A DNA stretch of 6,941 bases from Candidatus Methanoplasma sp. (GTDB lineage: Archaea; Thermoplasmatota; Thermoplasmata; Methanomassiliicoccales; Methanomethylophilaceae). The stretch spans positions 1 through 6,941 of the forward strand of contig JAIRUV010000111.1 in NCBI GenBank assembly GCA_031254265.1, written 5' to 3'. Shown here piece by piece: positions 1 to 6,094 of the stretch (positions within the stretch are counted from its first letter, which is position 1; each line of letters begins with the position of its first letter). The notes beneath the pieces were generated by a model that was not told the DNA's origin, searched no databases, and saw only the letters and a program-made list of their open reading frames with translations. Made by a program: the position numbers and the translations under genes.

Positions 1-2
1 TC

Positions 3-554
3 AAAGAGAGGAAGTTCAAAGTCTCCGGGTTCGGCGGGCAGGGGATACTCAGTCTGGGATGAGTCGTCGCCGAAGCGGCGGCCTCCGACGGGAAATACGT
101 CTCCTGGATGCCAAGTGACGGCCCCGAACAGAGGGGAGGGTCAGCATCGTGTTCGGTCAGGGTCGGGGGCAGAGAGATAGGGTCGCCGACGATAGACGAC
201 CCGGACGTTCTGGTCGCCATGAACCAGCCGTCTCTGGAAAGGTTCGCGTCCTCTGTCGCAGAGGGAGGAACGATCATTTACGAAGCTTCGATAAAAGCGG
301 ACATCGCATTCCCGGCAGGTGTCAGGGCCATACCTTTCCCCGCCTCTTCAATAGCGAATGAGAACGGAGTCCCCAAGGCGAGCAACACTGCATTCCTGGG
401 TGCCATGTCAGGACTCGGCCTTCTGCCGTTCGGGGAGAAGAACATAAAGGACGCGCTTGCCGAAAGCATGTCTACCAGGCCGTCGCTTGTGGAACCCAAC
501 ATGAAGGTGTTCGAGGCAGCAAAAAAGTGGATATCCGATAACCTGCGGAACTGA
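3..554 (+). pseudogene. 2-oxoacid:ferredoxin oxidoreductase gamma subunit, interrupted by an in-frame TGA
   Basis: This subunit belongs to the enzyme that oxidatively decarboxylates a 2-oxoacid to acyl-CoA with reduction of ferredoxin, or runs in reverse for carbon assimilation, in the cytoplasm. The frame enters from the left edge, with only a few N-terminal residues apparently missing, and reads KVSGFGGQGIL, the glycine-rich start typical of gamma domains. It continues with WMPSDGPEQRGG (family form usually MPSYGPE-RGG), then IGSPTIDDPDVLVAMNQPSLERF, and ends at TGA 552-554. About 183 codons matches the usual family length. An in-frame TGA at 60-62 falls between GILSLG and VVAEAA, so conserved sequence lies on both sides. 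Translation restarting at ATG 108 would lack the FGGQG region. Usual partners (alpha, beta, ferredoxin subunits) would be upstream, off the window. Substrate (pyruvate, 2-oxoglutarate, branched-chain or aryl 2-oxoacid) cannot be told. The stop could be a real mutation, such as CGA to TGA, or a sequence error. Confidence 0.85.
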
Positions 555-576
555 GAACTGTGCCAGGCCGGAGCTG

Positions 577-592
577 AAAAATACTCATATAC
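577..592 (+). promoter_or_regulatory. Putative archaeal promoter (A-rich element plus CATATA box)
   Basis: An A-run followed by CATATAC (586-592) is centred about 26 nt before ATG 615, the usual distance from an archaeal TATA box to the transcription start. No Shine-Dalgarno-like sequence precedes ATG 615, so the transcript would be leaderless or nearly so. This is inferred from spacing and composition only. Confidence 0.4.
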
Positions 593-614
593 AGATGCAT
601 TCTTGTGTTCTGCC

Positions 615-893
615 ATGGACACGATTACTGTTAAACAAGCACGCAATGATTTATTCAAAGTTGTGGATTCTGTCCTCGAAGGGGAGAGGATCATGATCAC
701 ATCAAAAAAAGGCAATGTGATCCTTCTCAGCGAAGAAGAATGGAATGAGATTGTAGAAACACTGTATGTCCTATCCGATCCTGACACCCTCCCTGCAGTT
801 ATCGAGGCGCGTGCAACCCAGATTTCCAAACTGGAGACGATGGATTGGAAAAATATTTTTGAGTTCCAAAACACCGGACCATCTACGGACTAA
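615..893 (+). CDS. Phd/YefM-family antitoxin (orphan)
   Basis: This is a 92-residue protein whose N-terminal two thirds fit the Phd/YefM antitoxin fold: MDTITVKQARNDLFKVVDSV, then ERIMITSKKGNVILLSEEEWNEIVETLYVLSDP. Proteins of this family bind their operator as dimers through the N-terminal domain and neutralise a RelE/YoeB/Doc-type toxin with the C-terminal tail. The start at ATG 615 is preferred over the in-frame TTG at 603, because the family begins at this methionine and the TATA-like box fits a leaderless start here. The tail (KLETMDWKNIFEFQNTGPSTD) is not recognised. No toxin gene follows: the next 130 bases have no open frame resembling RelE, YoeB or Doc, and the neighbour upstream is metabolic. 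The gene is visibly AT-richer than its surroundings, which suggests acquisition by transfer. It may be a solitary antitoxin, a remnant of a broken pair, or a stand-alone regulator. Confidence 0.8.
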   Translation: MDTITVKQARNDLFKVVDSVLEGERIMITSKKGNVILLSEEEWNEIVETLYVLSDPDTLPAVIEARATQISKLETMDWKNIFEFQNTGPSTD

Positions 894-973
894 GAGATTA
901 TTATGGTCCAGAATGCAAAAGAACAGTCAATATCTCAGAATGAGAACTGATAACCACATTAACCAGTGCCGAA

Positions 974-985
974 TTTCTTATTAAT
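974..985 (+). promoter_or_regulatory. Possible TATA-like element for the regulator-ligase operon
   Basis: The AT-rich stretch TTTCTTATTAAT lies about 45 nt before ATG 1026. A start of transcription 25-28 nt downstream would give a short leader of about 18 nt containing the GAGGAG ribosome binding site. The rest of 894-1025 shows no gene. Weak, based on composition and spacing. Confidence 0.25.
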
Positions 986-1014
986 CGAGCGAGCCATACC
1001 CAACGATACCAACA

Positions 1015-1020
1015 GAGGAG
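1015..1020 (+). promoter_or_regulatory. Ribosome binding site GAGGAG, decides the start at 1026
   Basis: GAGGAG lies 5 nt upstream of ATG 1026. The frame is open back to an ATG at 966, but that one has no ribosome binding site and the added residues do not resemble the family, so 1026 is chosen. Confidence 0.7.
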
Positions 1021-1025
1021 ATCAG

Positions 1026-1580
1026 ATGGACGAAGCTAACAAGTTGGGTTCAAGGATCCGAATGTACAGAGAGAGACTGAACATCACGCAGGAAGAACTT
1101 GCGGAAAGATCGGGGACTGATGTAGTTTTCATCAAGGATGTCGAGGACGGGAACAAGTATCCTGCCGTGGGCATGCTGATAAAGCTGTCCAGGGCCTTGG
1201 GCAAACGCCTCGGGACCTTCACGGACGATCTTGTTGTAAAGGACCCTCTGATAACCAAAGCCTCTGAACGATCGGAAGAGGGCTCCTCCCACGGAAGGTC
1301 CCATTATCACTATTTCCCTTTGGCCAAAGGAAAGACCGACAGACACATGGAGCCCTTCTGCATAAAGATCGATCCGGAGTGCGGGGAAGAGCTGTCGTCC
1401 CACGAGGGTGAAGAATTCATAATGGTCCTTTCGGGAAGGATCGAATTGACATACGGCAAAGATAAACATATGCTGGAACCGGGGGACTCGATGTATTATA
1501 ACTCGCTGATACCGCACAAGGTCAGCGCAGCCGACGACCGTCAGGCGGAGATATTCGCTATGATATACGTTCCCTTCTGA
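1026..1580 (+). CDS. XRE-type helix-turn-helix/cupin transcriptional regulator
   Basis: The 184-residue protein has two domains. Residues about 7-62 form an XRE (Cro/cI-like) HTH (LGSRIRMYRERLNITQEELAERSG, then a recognition-helix region ending VEDGNKYPAVGMLIKLSRALG). A linker follows, then a C-terminal cupin barrel from about residue 115, with SSHEGEEFIMVLSG (H126, E129/E130), EPGDSMYY (G153, D154) and IPHK (H164) at the usual metal- or ligand-binding places. This architecture (PuuR/SutR-like) is a ligand-responsive DNA-binding regulator. The stop is 9 nt before the acyl-CoA ligase start, so the two are almost certainly cotranscribed. The simplest reading is that the regulator controls its own operon in response to an acid, acyl or acyl-CoA ligand of the ligase. 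That pairing is inferred; the ligand and operator are not visible. Confidence 0.92.
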   Translation: MDEANKLGSRIRMYRERLNITQEELAERSGTDVVFIKDVEDGNKYPAVGMLIKLSRALGKRLGTFTDDLVVKDPLITKASERSEEGSSHGRSHYHYFPLAKGKTDRHMEPFCIKIDPECGEELSSHEGEEFIMVLSGRIELTYGKDKHMLEPGDSMYYNSLIPHKVSAADDRQAEIFAMIYVPF

Positions 1581-1589
1581 GGCCGCACC

Positions 1590-3242
1590 ATGCCTAGAAA
1601 CGAGATAACGAGGGAGGCAACGCTGGGACAGCTGCTTGATGAGACCACCGCTAAATATCCGGACAACGACGCCGTGGTATACGTGGACAGGGATTACAGG
1701 CAGACCTGGAGGGAGTTCAAAGAGACCGTCGATGACATTGCCAAAGGGCTTATGGCAATGGGGGTACAAAGGGGAGAGAAGGTCGCCCTCTGGGCTACGA
1801 ACGTGCCGCACTGGGTCGCCCTGCAGTTCGCCACCGCCAAGATAGGCGCGATACTTTTGACGATCAACACCAACTACAGGTCGACGGAGATAGATTATGT
1901 GATCCGCCAGTCGGAGACAGAGAATATCTTCATCATTGACGGAAGCAGGGATACCGACTATGTGAAGGCCCTCTACGAACTGGTACCAGAGCTGAAGACC
2001 CAGCCGAGGGGAATGCTCAGATCCGAAAGGTATCCCAACCTCAGGAGGGTGATGTTCCTCGGGTCCGAGAAACACCGCGGGATGTTTTCGATGCCTGAAG
2101 TGATCTCTATGTCGTGCCAGGTCACCGAAGAGGAGTACAGGAGGAGACAGGATGTGCTCGACTCTCACGATGTGGTGAACATGCAGTATACATCCGGCAC
2201 CACCGGCTTTCCGAAAGGAGTAATGCTCACCCACCATAACATAGGGAACAACGGCTACTGGATCGGTCTGAACCAGAATCTCGGGCCGGACGACCGGATC
2301 TGCCTGCCGGTACCGCTGTTCCATTGTTTCGGCATATCTCTGGGAGTCATGGCCTGCGTCAACCACGGGGCGGCGATGGTGATCCTGGAAGAATACGATC
2401 CTCTGATAGTGATGACATCCGTCGAAAAGGAAAGGTGCACCGCACTCTACGGCGTCCCCACTATGTTCATAACGATAATGGAGCACAAGATGTTCGACAA
2501 ATTCGACTTCAGCACCCTGAGGACCGGAATAATGGCGGGTTCCCCCTGCCCCACCAAGACGATGGAGGAGGCCGTCAGAAGGATGAATATGAGAGAGGTC
2601 ACGATCGTCTACGGCCTGACCGAGTCATCCCCAGGGATGACCCAGTCAAGATATGACGAGCCGAGCATAGAAAAGAAATGTTCCACCGTCGGAAAGGCTA
2701 TGCCCGGGGTCGAGGTGGAGATAATCGACCCCGATACAGGGGAGATATGCGAGGTAGGCGTACCAGGAGAGTTCTGCTGCCGCGGATACAATGTCATGAA
2801 AGGATACTACAACATGCCGAAGGAAACGGCCGAGGCGATAGACAGGGACGGATGGCTGCATTCCGGAGATATAGGGGTAAAGGACGGAGAAGGGTACTTC
2901 TCGGTCACGGGGAGGATAAAGGACCTCATAATACGAGGAGGAGAGAACATCTACCCGAAGGAGCTGGAGGATTTCATACATCATATAGAAGGCGTCAAAG
3001 ACGTGCAGGTCGTCGGCGTCCCGAACTCGAGATACGGAGAGGTCCCGGGCGCATTCATAATACTGAAGAACGGATACGACCTGACCCCCGCCGACATACG
3101 GGACCATTGCCGCGGTAAGATCGCCAAATACAAGATACCAGTGCATGTCGCCTTCGTCACCGAGTACCCGCTGACAGCCAGCGGCAAGATCCAGAAATTC
3201 AAGCTCAGGGAGATGTCGGCCAAGATGTGGCCCGATACATAA
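1590..3242 (+). CDS. AMP-forming acyl-CoA synthetase (fatty-acyl/medium-chain type ligase)
   Basis: The 550-residue length is normal for this ANL-superfamily enzyme, which activates a carboxylic acid with ATP to an acyl-adenylate and transfers it to CoA, releasing AMP and PPi. All core motifs are present: the phosphate-binding loop YTSGTTGFPKG at residues 200-210, YGLTESSP at 341-348, HSGDIG with D427 (ribose contact), the hinge region GRIKDLIIRGGENIYP from about 441, and the catalytic lysine K533 in LTASGKIQK. No signal peptide or membrane segment is seen, so it is cytosolic. The overall look is of the FadD/ACSM-like medium-chain group rather than acetyl-CoA synthetase, but the acid used cannot be read from the sequence. 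It starts 9 nt after the XRE-cupin gene; no strong ribosome binding site precedes it, so translation may be coupled. It appears intact. Confidence 0.93.
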   Translation: MPRNEITREATLGQLLDETTAKYPDNDAVVYVDRDYRQTWREFKETVDDIAKGLMAMGVQRGEKVALWATNVPHWVALQFATAKIGAILLTINTNYRSTEIDYVIRQSETENIFIIDGSRDTDYVKALYELVPELKTQPRGMLRSERYPNLRRVMFLGSEKHRGMFSMPEVISMSCQVTEEEYRRRQDVLDSHDVVNMQYTSGTTGFPKGVMLTHHNIGNNGYWIGLNQNLGPDDRICLPVPLFHCFGISLGVMACVNHGAAMVILEEYDPLIVMTSVEKERCTALYGVPTMFITIMEHKMFDKFDFSTLRTGIMAGSPCPTKTMEEAVRRMNMREVTIVYGLTESSPGMTQSRYDEPSIEKKCSTVGKAMPGVEVEIIDPDTGEICEVGVPGEFCCRGYNVMKGYYNMPKETAEAIDRDGWLHSGDIGVKDGEGYFSVTGRIKDLIIRGGENIYPKELEDFIHHIEGVKDVQVVGVPNSRYGEVPGAFIILKNGYDLTPADIRDHCRGKIAKYKIPVHVAFVTEYPLTASGKIQKFKLREMSAKMWPDT

Positions 3243-3295
3243 GGTGGCAGGCTGCTGCTCTCTTGAAACAGGAAGGCCAGCACAGCGAATATAAT

Positions 3296-3307
3296 AACAG
3301 GCCTGTT
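3296..3307. repeat. Perfect 12-bp palindrome AACAGGCCTGTT
   Basis: AACAGGCCTGTT equals its own reverse complement. It directly follows an AT-rich stretch (AATATAATA, 3288-3296) that could itself be a TATA box, and a further AACAGG half-site occurs at 3267-3272. The placement between two operons suggests an operator, but nothing in the window identifies a binding protein. Confidence 0.5.
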
Positions 3308-3341
3308 GCTGATCATGTCCTGCATAAATGAAATCAGCAAC
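3305..3341. repeat. 9-bp inverted repeat GTTGCTGAT...ATCAGCAAC upstream of the flavoprotein gene
   Basis: GTTGCTGAT (3305-3313) and ATCAGCAAC (3333-3341) are perfect inverted copies separated by 19 nt. The right arm ends 3 nt before the TATA-like TTTTATTTAT. The left arm overlaps the AACAGGCCTGTT palindrome. It may be a regulator site or a hairpin at the end of the upstream operon; no T-run follows the right arm as a simple terminator would show. Confidence 0.45.
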
Positions 3342-3344
3342 CAA

Positions 3345-3354
3345 TTTTATTTAT
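3345..3354 (+). promoter_or_regulatory. Putative archaeal TATA box for the flavoprotein-apgM operon
   Basis: TTTTATTTAT lies in the only clearly AT-rich part of the 147-bp gap between the ligase and the flavoprotein. A start of transcription 25-28 nt downstream would leave a leader of about 12-15 nt carrying GAGATGAT before ATG 3390. Inferred from composition and spacing. Confidence 0.4.
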
Positions 3355-3389
3355 CCGTATCACGTTCAGAGAACCCAGAGATGATTATG

Positions 3390-3968
3390 ATGAAGGTAGT
3401 AGCTTTCAATTGCAGCCCCCGGGAGAACGGCAACACGGCCCGCATGATTAAAGATGTATTCAAGGTACTGAACTCTGAAGGCATAGAGACAGAACTGGTG
3501 CATGTCGGAGGCAAGGACATGCACGGATGCAGAGCCTGCGGGAGCTGTGGAAAAACAAAGAACATGCGTTGTATACTGGATGATGACATCCTCAACGAAT
3601 GCGTCAGGAAGATGGTCGAGGCGGATGGTATAATCATAGGCTCTCCGACATATTTCGCTGATGTTACATCGGAGGCCAAAGCCCTCATCGACCGTGCGGG
3701 ATATGTTACAAGGAACAACGGCACGGCGCTCAGAAGGAAGGCAGGAGCTGCTGTGGTGGCGGCAAGGCGCGCCGGAGGGATCCACTCTTTCGACACTATC
3801 AACCACTTCTTTACGATCAATGAGATGATCACTGTCGGTTCTTCATATTGGAATATCACTTTGGCAAGAGCAGAGGGAGATTACGATAACGACGCGGAAG
3901 GCGTCAAGATAATGAATGTCCTGGGAGAGAACATGGCCTGGCTCATCAAGAAGATAAAAGAGGATTGA
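3390..3968 (+). CDS. Flavodoxin-fold iron-sulfur flavoprotein (Isf-like, NADPH-dependent FMN reductase family)
   Basis: The 192-residue protein has a flavodoxin-like fold. The FMN phosphate loop is NCSPRENGNTARM (residues 7-19). A compact cysteine cluster follows: C47-x2-C50-x2-C53-x7-C61, matching the CX2CX2CX4-7C signature that binds a [4Fe-4S] cluster in the archaeal iron-sulfur flavoprotein (Isf) family. Next come IIGSPTYFADVTSEAKALIDR and, near the C-terminus, NHFFTINEMITVGSSYWN, both usual for the family. It probably shuttles electrons between ferredoxin and an acceptor such as oxygen or peroxide, in the cytoplasm; the physiological partner is unknown. Start codons at 3381, 3387 and 3390 are possible. 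ATG 3390 is preferred because GAGATGAT (3378-3385) resembles an archaeal ribosome binding site and homologues typically begin MKVVAFN. apgM begins 2 nt after the stop, so the two form an operon. Confidence 0.88.
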   Translation: MKVVAFNCSPRENGNTARMIKDVFKVLNSEGIETELVHVGGKDMHGCRACGSCGKTKNMRCILDDDILNECVRKMVEADGIIIGSPTYFADVTSEAKALIDRAGYVTRNNGTALRRKAGAAVVAARRAGGIHSFDTINHFFTINEMITVGSSYWNITLARAEGDYDNDAEGVKIMNVLGENMAWLIKKIKED

Positions 3969-3970
3969 AC

Positions 3971-5209
3971 TTGTCCGCAGTAAAGAAAAAGATACTGATC
4001 GTAGTGATGGACGGCCTCGGTGACAGAGGCTGCAAGGAGTTGAACGGACTTACTCCCCTGCAGGCGACAGACACCCCCAACCTGGACTGGTTCACGAAGA
4101 ACGGTATTTCAGGAACGTGCGATACTGTCGATATCGGCATACGGCCGGGAAGCGACACCTCCCACCTTTCCATACTAGGCTATGATCCTCTGGAGGTCTA
4201 CACCGGAAGAGGGCCATTCGAGGCAGCAGGCATCGGACTCATAGGAAAATATGGGGATGTGGCGTTCAGATGCAACTTCTCCACCTGCGACAGCGGCCTG
4301 AACATAACCGACCGCCGTGCGGGAAGGATAGACAAACCGGATACAACGGAGCTGATCAAAGTTCTTAGCGGAATGGTCATCGACGGTGTTGAGGTCATAA
4401 TAAAAGAAGGCACCGAACACAGAGCAGGACTGATACTCAGGGGCAGCGGCCTGAGCCCGGAGATCACAGACGCGGATTCACACGGGAACGGACCCGTCAG
4501 CTTATCTAAGGGCAGGATACCCGAAGCGGAATTCACCGCAGGTGTGATCAACAAGTTCGTCAAAGAGAGCTACGAGAGACTTAAGGACCATCCGGTCAAC
4601 AAAAGGAGGATCGCTGAAGGGCTCCATCCGGCTAACATCATCCTGCCGAGAGGCGCCGGCTCGTTCCCGGATATACAGCCTTTTCCAGAGAAGTACGGTA
4701 TCAGCGCGGCATGCGTCGCAGGCGTCGGGATGATAAAGGGTATATGTGAGATCTGCGGGCTTGACGTGATAGACCTTCCTAAAGACTGCACAGGAGGACT
4801 CTCTTCGAATTTCATAAGTAAAGCGAAGGTTGCGTTGGATGCCCTTCAGAAGTACGATTTCATCCTCATGAACATAAAGGCGCCGGATGTCTGCGGACAC
4901 GACTATGATCCTGTGCGGAAATGCGAAGTGGTCAAACGCCTGGACGAGATGGCGGGCTATTTCAAGGACCATTTCCCTGAAGATCTGGTCATCGTGTTCA
5001 CGGCCGATCACAGCACGCCATGCTCCCTCGGCGATCACAGCGGGGATCCAGTTCCGATAACCGTATTCACTCCGGGCAACGTCATGGACGATGCTGTGAA
5101 GTTCAGCGAATCCGGATGCGCCGGCGGGCGCATCGGAAGGATCAGGGGGAAGTATATCGTCCCAATGTGCATGGACCTTGCCAACCGCGCAGAGAAGTTC
5201 GGCGCGTGA
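3971..5209 (+). CDS. apgM: 2,3-bisphosphoglycerate-independent phosphoglycerate mutase, archaeal type
   Basis: This enzyme interconverts 3- and 2-phosphoglycerate in glycolysis and gluconeogenesis. It belongs to the alkaline phosphatase superfamily and has two metal ions at its active site. The 412-residue length fits ApgM, not the ~510-residue bacterial iPGM. Key sites are visible: D14 in MDGLGDR, PLQATDTPNLD, the nucleophile S61 with D62 and H65 in RPGSDTSHLSILGYDP, DADSHGNGP around D167-H171, D306 and H310 in APDVCGHDYDP, D346-H347 in FTADHSTP and H356 in GDHSGDPVP. The start is read as TTG 3971, with GAGGA (3960-3964) six nt upstream. TTG 3965 overlaps the previous stop but touches the ribosome binding site. 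The gene follows the flavoprotein by 2 nt and meets a convergent gene with no gap. Some relatives act as homoserine kinases, so mutase activity is likely but not proven. Confidence 0.93.
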   Translation: MSAVKKKILIVVMDGLGDRGCKELNGLTPLQATDTPNLDWFTKNGISGTCDTVDIGIRPGSDTSHLSILGYDPLEVYTGRGPFEAAGIGLIGKYGDVAFRCNFSTCDSGLNITDRRAGRIDKPDTTELIKVLSGMVIDGVEVIIKEGTEHRAGLILRGSGLSPEITDADSHGNGPVSLSKGRIPEAEFTAGVINKFVKESYERLKDHPVNKRRIAEGLHPANIILPRGAGSFPDIQPFPEKYGISAACVAGVGMIKGICEICGLDVIDLPKDCTGGLSSNFISKAKVALDALQKYDFILMNIKAPDVCGHDYDPVRKCEVVKRLDEMAGYFKDHFPEDLVIVFTADHSTPCSLGDHSGDPVPITVFTPGNVMDDAVKFSESGCAGGRIGRIRGKYIVPMCMDLANRAEKFGA

Positions 5210-5650
5210 TCAGTAAAGCCTCAGGTCGACCCTGATGGACCCTCCGTACGTTACAGTATACTCTTTGACCGAGCCGGAGACAGCATCGCCCTTATCACGC
5301 CCGATCGTCACAGTATTGTCCGAGTATTCGATGCTCAGACTGTATGAGTCCGGTCTCTGCATAAGGGATTCCATTATGCTCTCAATGTAGTCCATTACGC
5401 TGCCATCTCCAGTCATGATATGGAACGCGGCCATGTCCGGGAGACTTACGAGTCCCGTCTCCTGAGTGTCTACCGTATCGTTGATCCTTACCTTTGCCGA
5501 GAAGATGCTGTCCGATATCGCCGATGCGTCGTTCGGGGCGGACTCGTCGCCGCTGAACGCGAAGAAAGCGGAGACGGCCAGCCCGATGACGACGATGAAG
5601 ATCATCGCATCCACCATTGCGGTAAGCCCTTTCCTGTTCTTCAGCTGCAT
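5210..5650 (-). CDS. Prepilin-like secreted/membrane protein with class III signal peptide (second of pair)
   Basis: The 146-residue protein begins with a short basic stretch ending K7-G8, then L9-T10 and a hydrophobic segment (about residues 9-32, AMIFIVVIGLAVSAFFAF). This fits the archaeal prepilin peptidase (PibD/EppA) consensus, with cleavage expected after G8 and an acidic residue (D14) at +6 of the mature protein. The rest is hydrophilic and acidic, probably an extracellular beta-rich domain, with no motif I can name and no cysteine. The start at 5650 is fixed by GGAGGT six nt upstream; the frame is open further upstream but without family-like sequence. It overlaps the end of the preceding gene by 10 nt, so the pair is translationally coupled. 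Likely a minor pilin or pseudopilin-like surface component; the exact role is unknown. Confidence 0.75.
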   Translation of the reverse strand: MQLKNRKGLTAMVDAMIFIVVIGLAVSAFFAFSGDESAPNDASAISDSIFSAKVRINDTVDTQETGLVSLPDMAAFHIMTGDGSVMDYIESIMESLMQRPDSYSLSIEYSDNTVTIGRDKGDAVSGSVKEYTVTYGGSIRVDLRLY

Positions 5651-6048
5651 ACTGCAACCTCCATCACCGCAGGTATGATCCTGCCGTCCTGCGACTTCAA
5701 TGTGAAAAGGAATCTTTCGCAATCTATCCTGCCGTCCATGTTCCCGACGGTGACGGACCTGCTGCTGTAACCAAATCCGCCGGGAACTTCGCAGATGAAT
5801 GATATGCCGTTGAGTCCGCGTCTCTCCATCTCCGACACCAAGCGTGATTCTATGTCTCCGGCGATCTCCCCGTCAGCGAGGGAAAGACAGCTGAAGGTCC
5901 TGTGGTCGATACTTGTTACAGATATGTTGCCATCATCGGCGATGTTCAGTGCGAATAATCCCATATATGCGGTGAGCGACAGCGTCACGATCATGGCGGC
6001 CATTATTGCCTCGGGGAAACCGAGATCCCCTCTTCTGTTGAACTTCAT
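5641..6048 (-). CDS. Prepilin-like secreted/membrane protein with class III signal peptide (first of pair)
   Basis: The 135-residue protein begins MKFNRRGDLGF, so R6-G7-D8-L9 matches the archaeal prepilin peptidase consensus, with cleavage after G7 and an acidic E13 at +6. A hydrophobic helix follows (about residues 14-35, AIMAAMIVTLSLTAYMGLFAL). The mature part is short and contains four cysteines (in FSCLS, FICEV, IDCER and VCS at the very end), enough for two disulfides outside the cell. It is transcribed with the following prepilin-like gene, which it overlaps by 10 nt. A TATA-like box sits about 26 nt before its ATG, between it and the U32 fragment, so the pair has its own promoter. Assembly ATPase and membrane platform genes for a pilus are not in the window. 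Function is inferred from the signal peptide only. Confidence 0.72.
   Translation of the reverse strand: MKFNRRGDLGFPEAIMAAMIVTLSLTAYMGLFALNIADDGNISVTSIDHRTFSCLSLADGEIAGDIESRLVSEMERRGLNGISFICEVPGGFGYSSRSVTVGNMDGRIDCERFLFTLKSQDGRIIPAVMEVAVCS
5657..5662 (-). promoter_or_regulatory. Strong ribosome binding site GGAGGT for the downstream prepilin-like gene
   Basis: On the minus strand GGAGGT lies 6 nt before ATG 5650, inside the last codons of the upstream gene. It decides the start at 5650 against the longer open frame reaching 5722. Confidence 0.8.
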
Positions 6049-6070
6049 ATTCCGCTTCAGGCGGTCCTGC

Positions 6071-6078
6071 GTATAAAC
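6071..6078 (-). promoter_or_regulatory. Putative archaeal TATA box for the prepilin-like operon
   Basis: GTTTATAC on the minus strand is centred about 26 nt before ATG 6048, which predicts a leaderless or nearly leaderless transcript. It lies in the 46-bp gap after the U32 C-terminal fragment, so the pair can be transcribed independently of that damaged gene. Confidence 0.45.
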
Positions 6079-6094
6079 AGGGGGAGCACTACAG

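Noticed and set aside
60..62. TGA as a selenocysteine or tryptophan codon
   Set aside because: Family members do not carry selenocysteine at this place as far as I know. No SECIS-like structure was recognised, and other genes use TGA as a stop and TGG for Trp.
872..937. Possible remnant of a toxin gene after the antitoxin
   Set aside because: A short open stretch (VPKHRTIYGLRDYYGPECKRTV) is readable in another frame, but it is too short and does not match a toxin family well enough to claim.
1050..2486. Long (478-codon) open frame on the minus strand
   Set aside because: It lies antisense to the XRE-cupin and acyl-CoA ligase genes, whose motifs are intact; its translation is rich in His, Arg, Tyr and Val with no recognisable domain. 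It is a shadow frame.
2646..3344. 232-codon open frame on the minus strand
   Set aside because: Antisense to the C-terminal half of the ligase, no recognisable domain; treated as a shadow.
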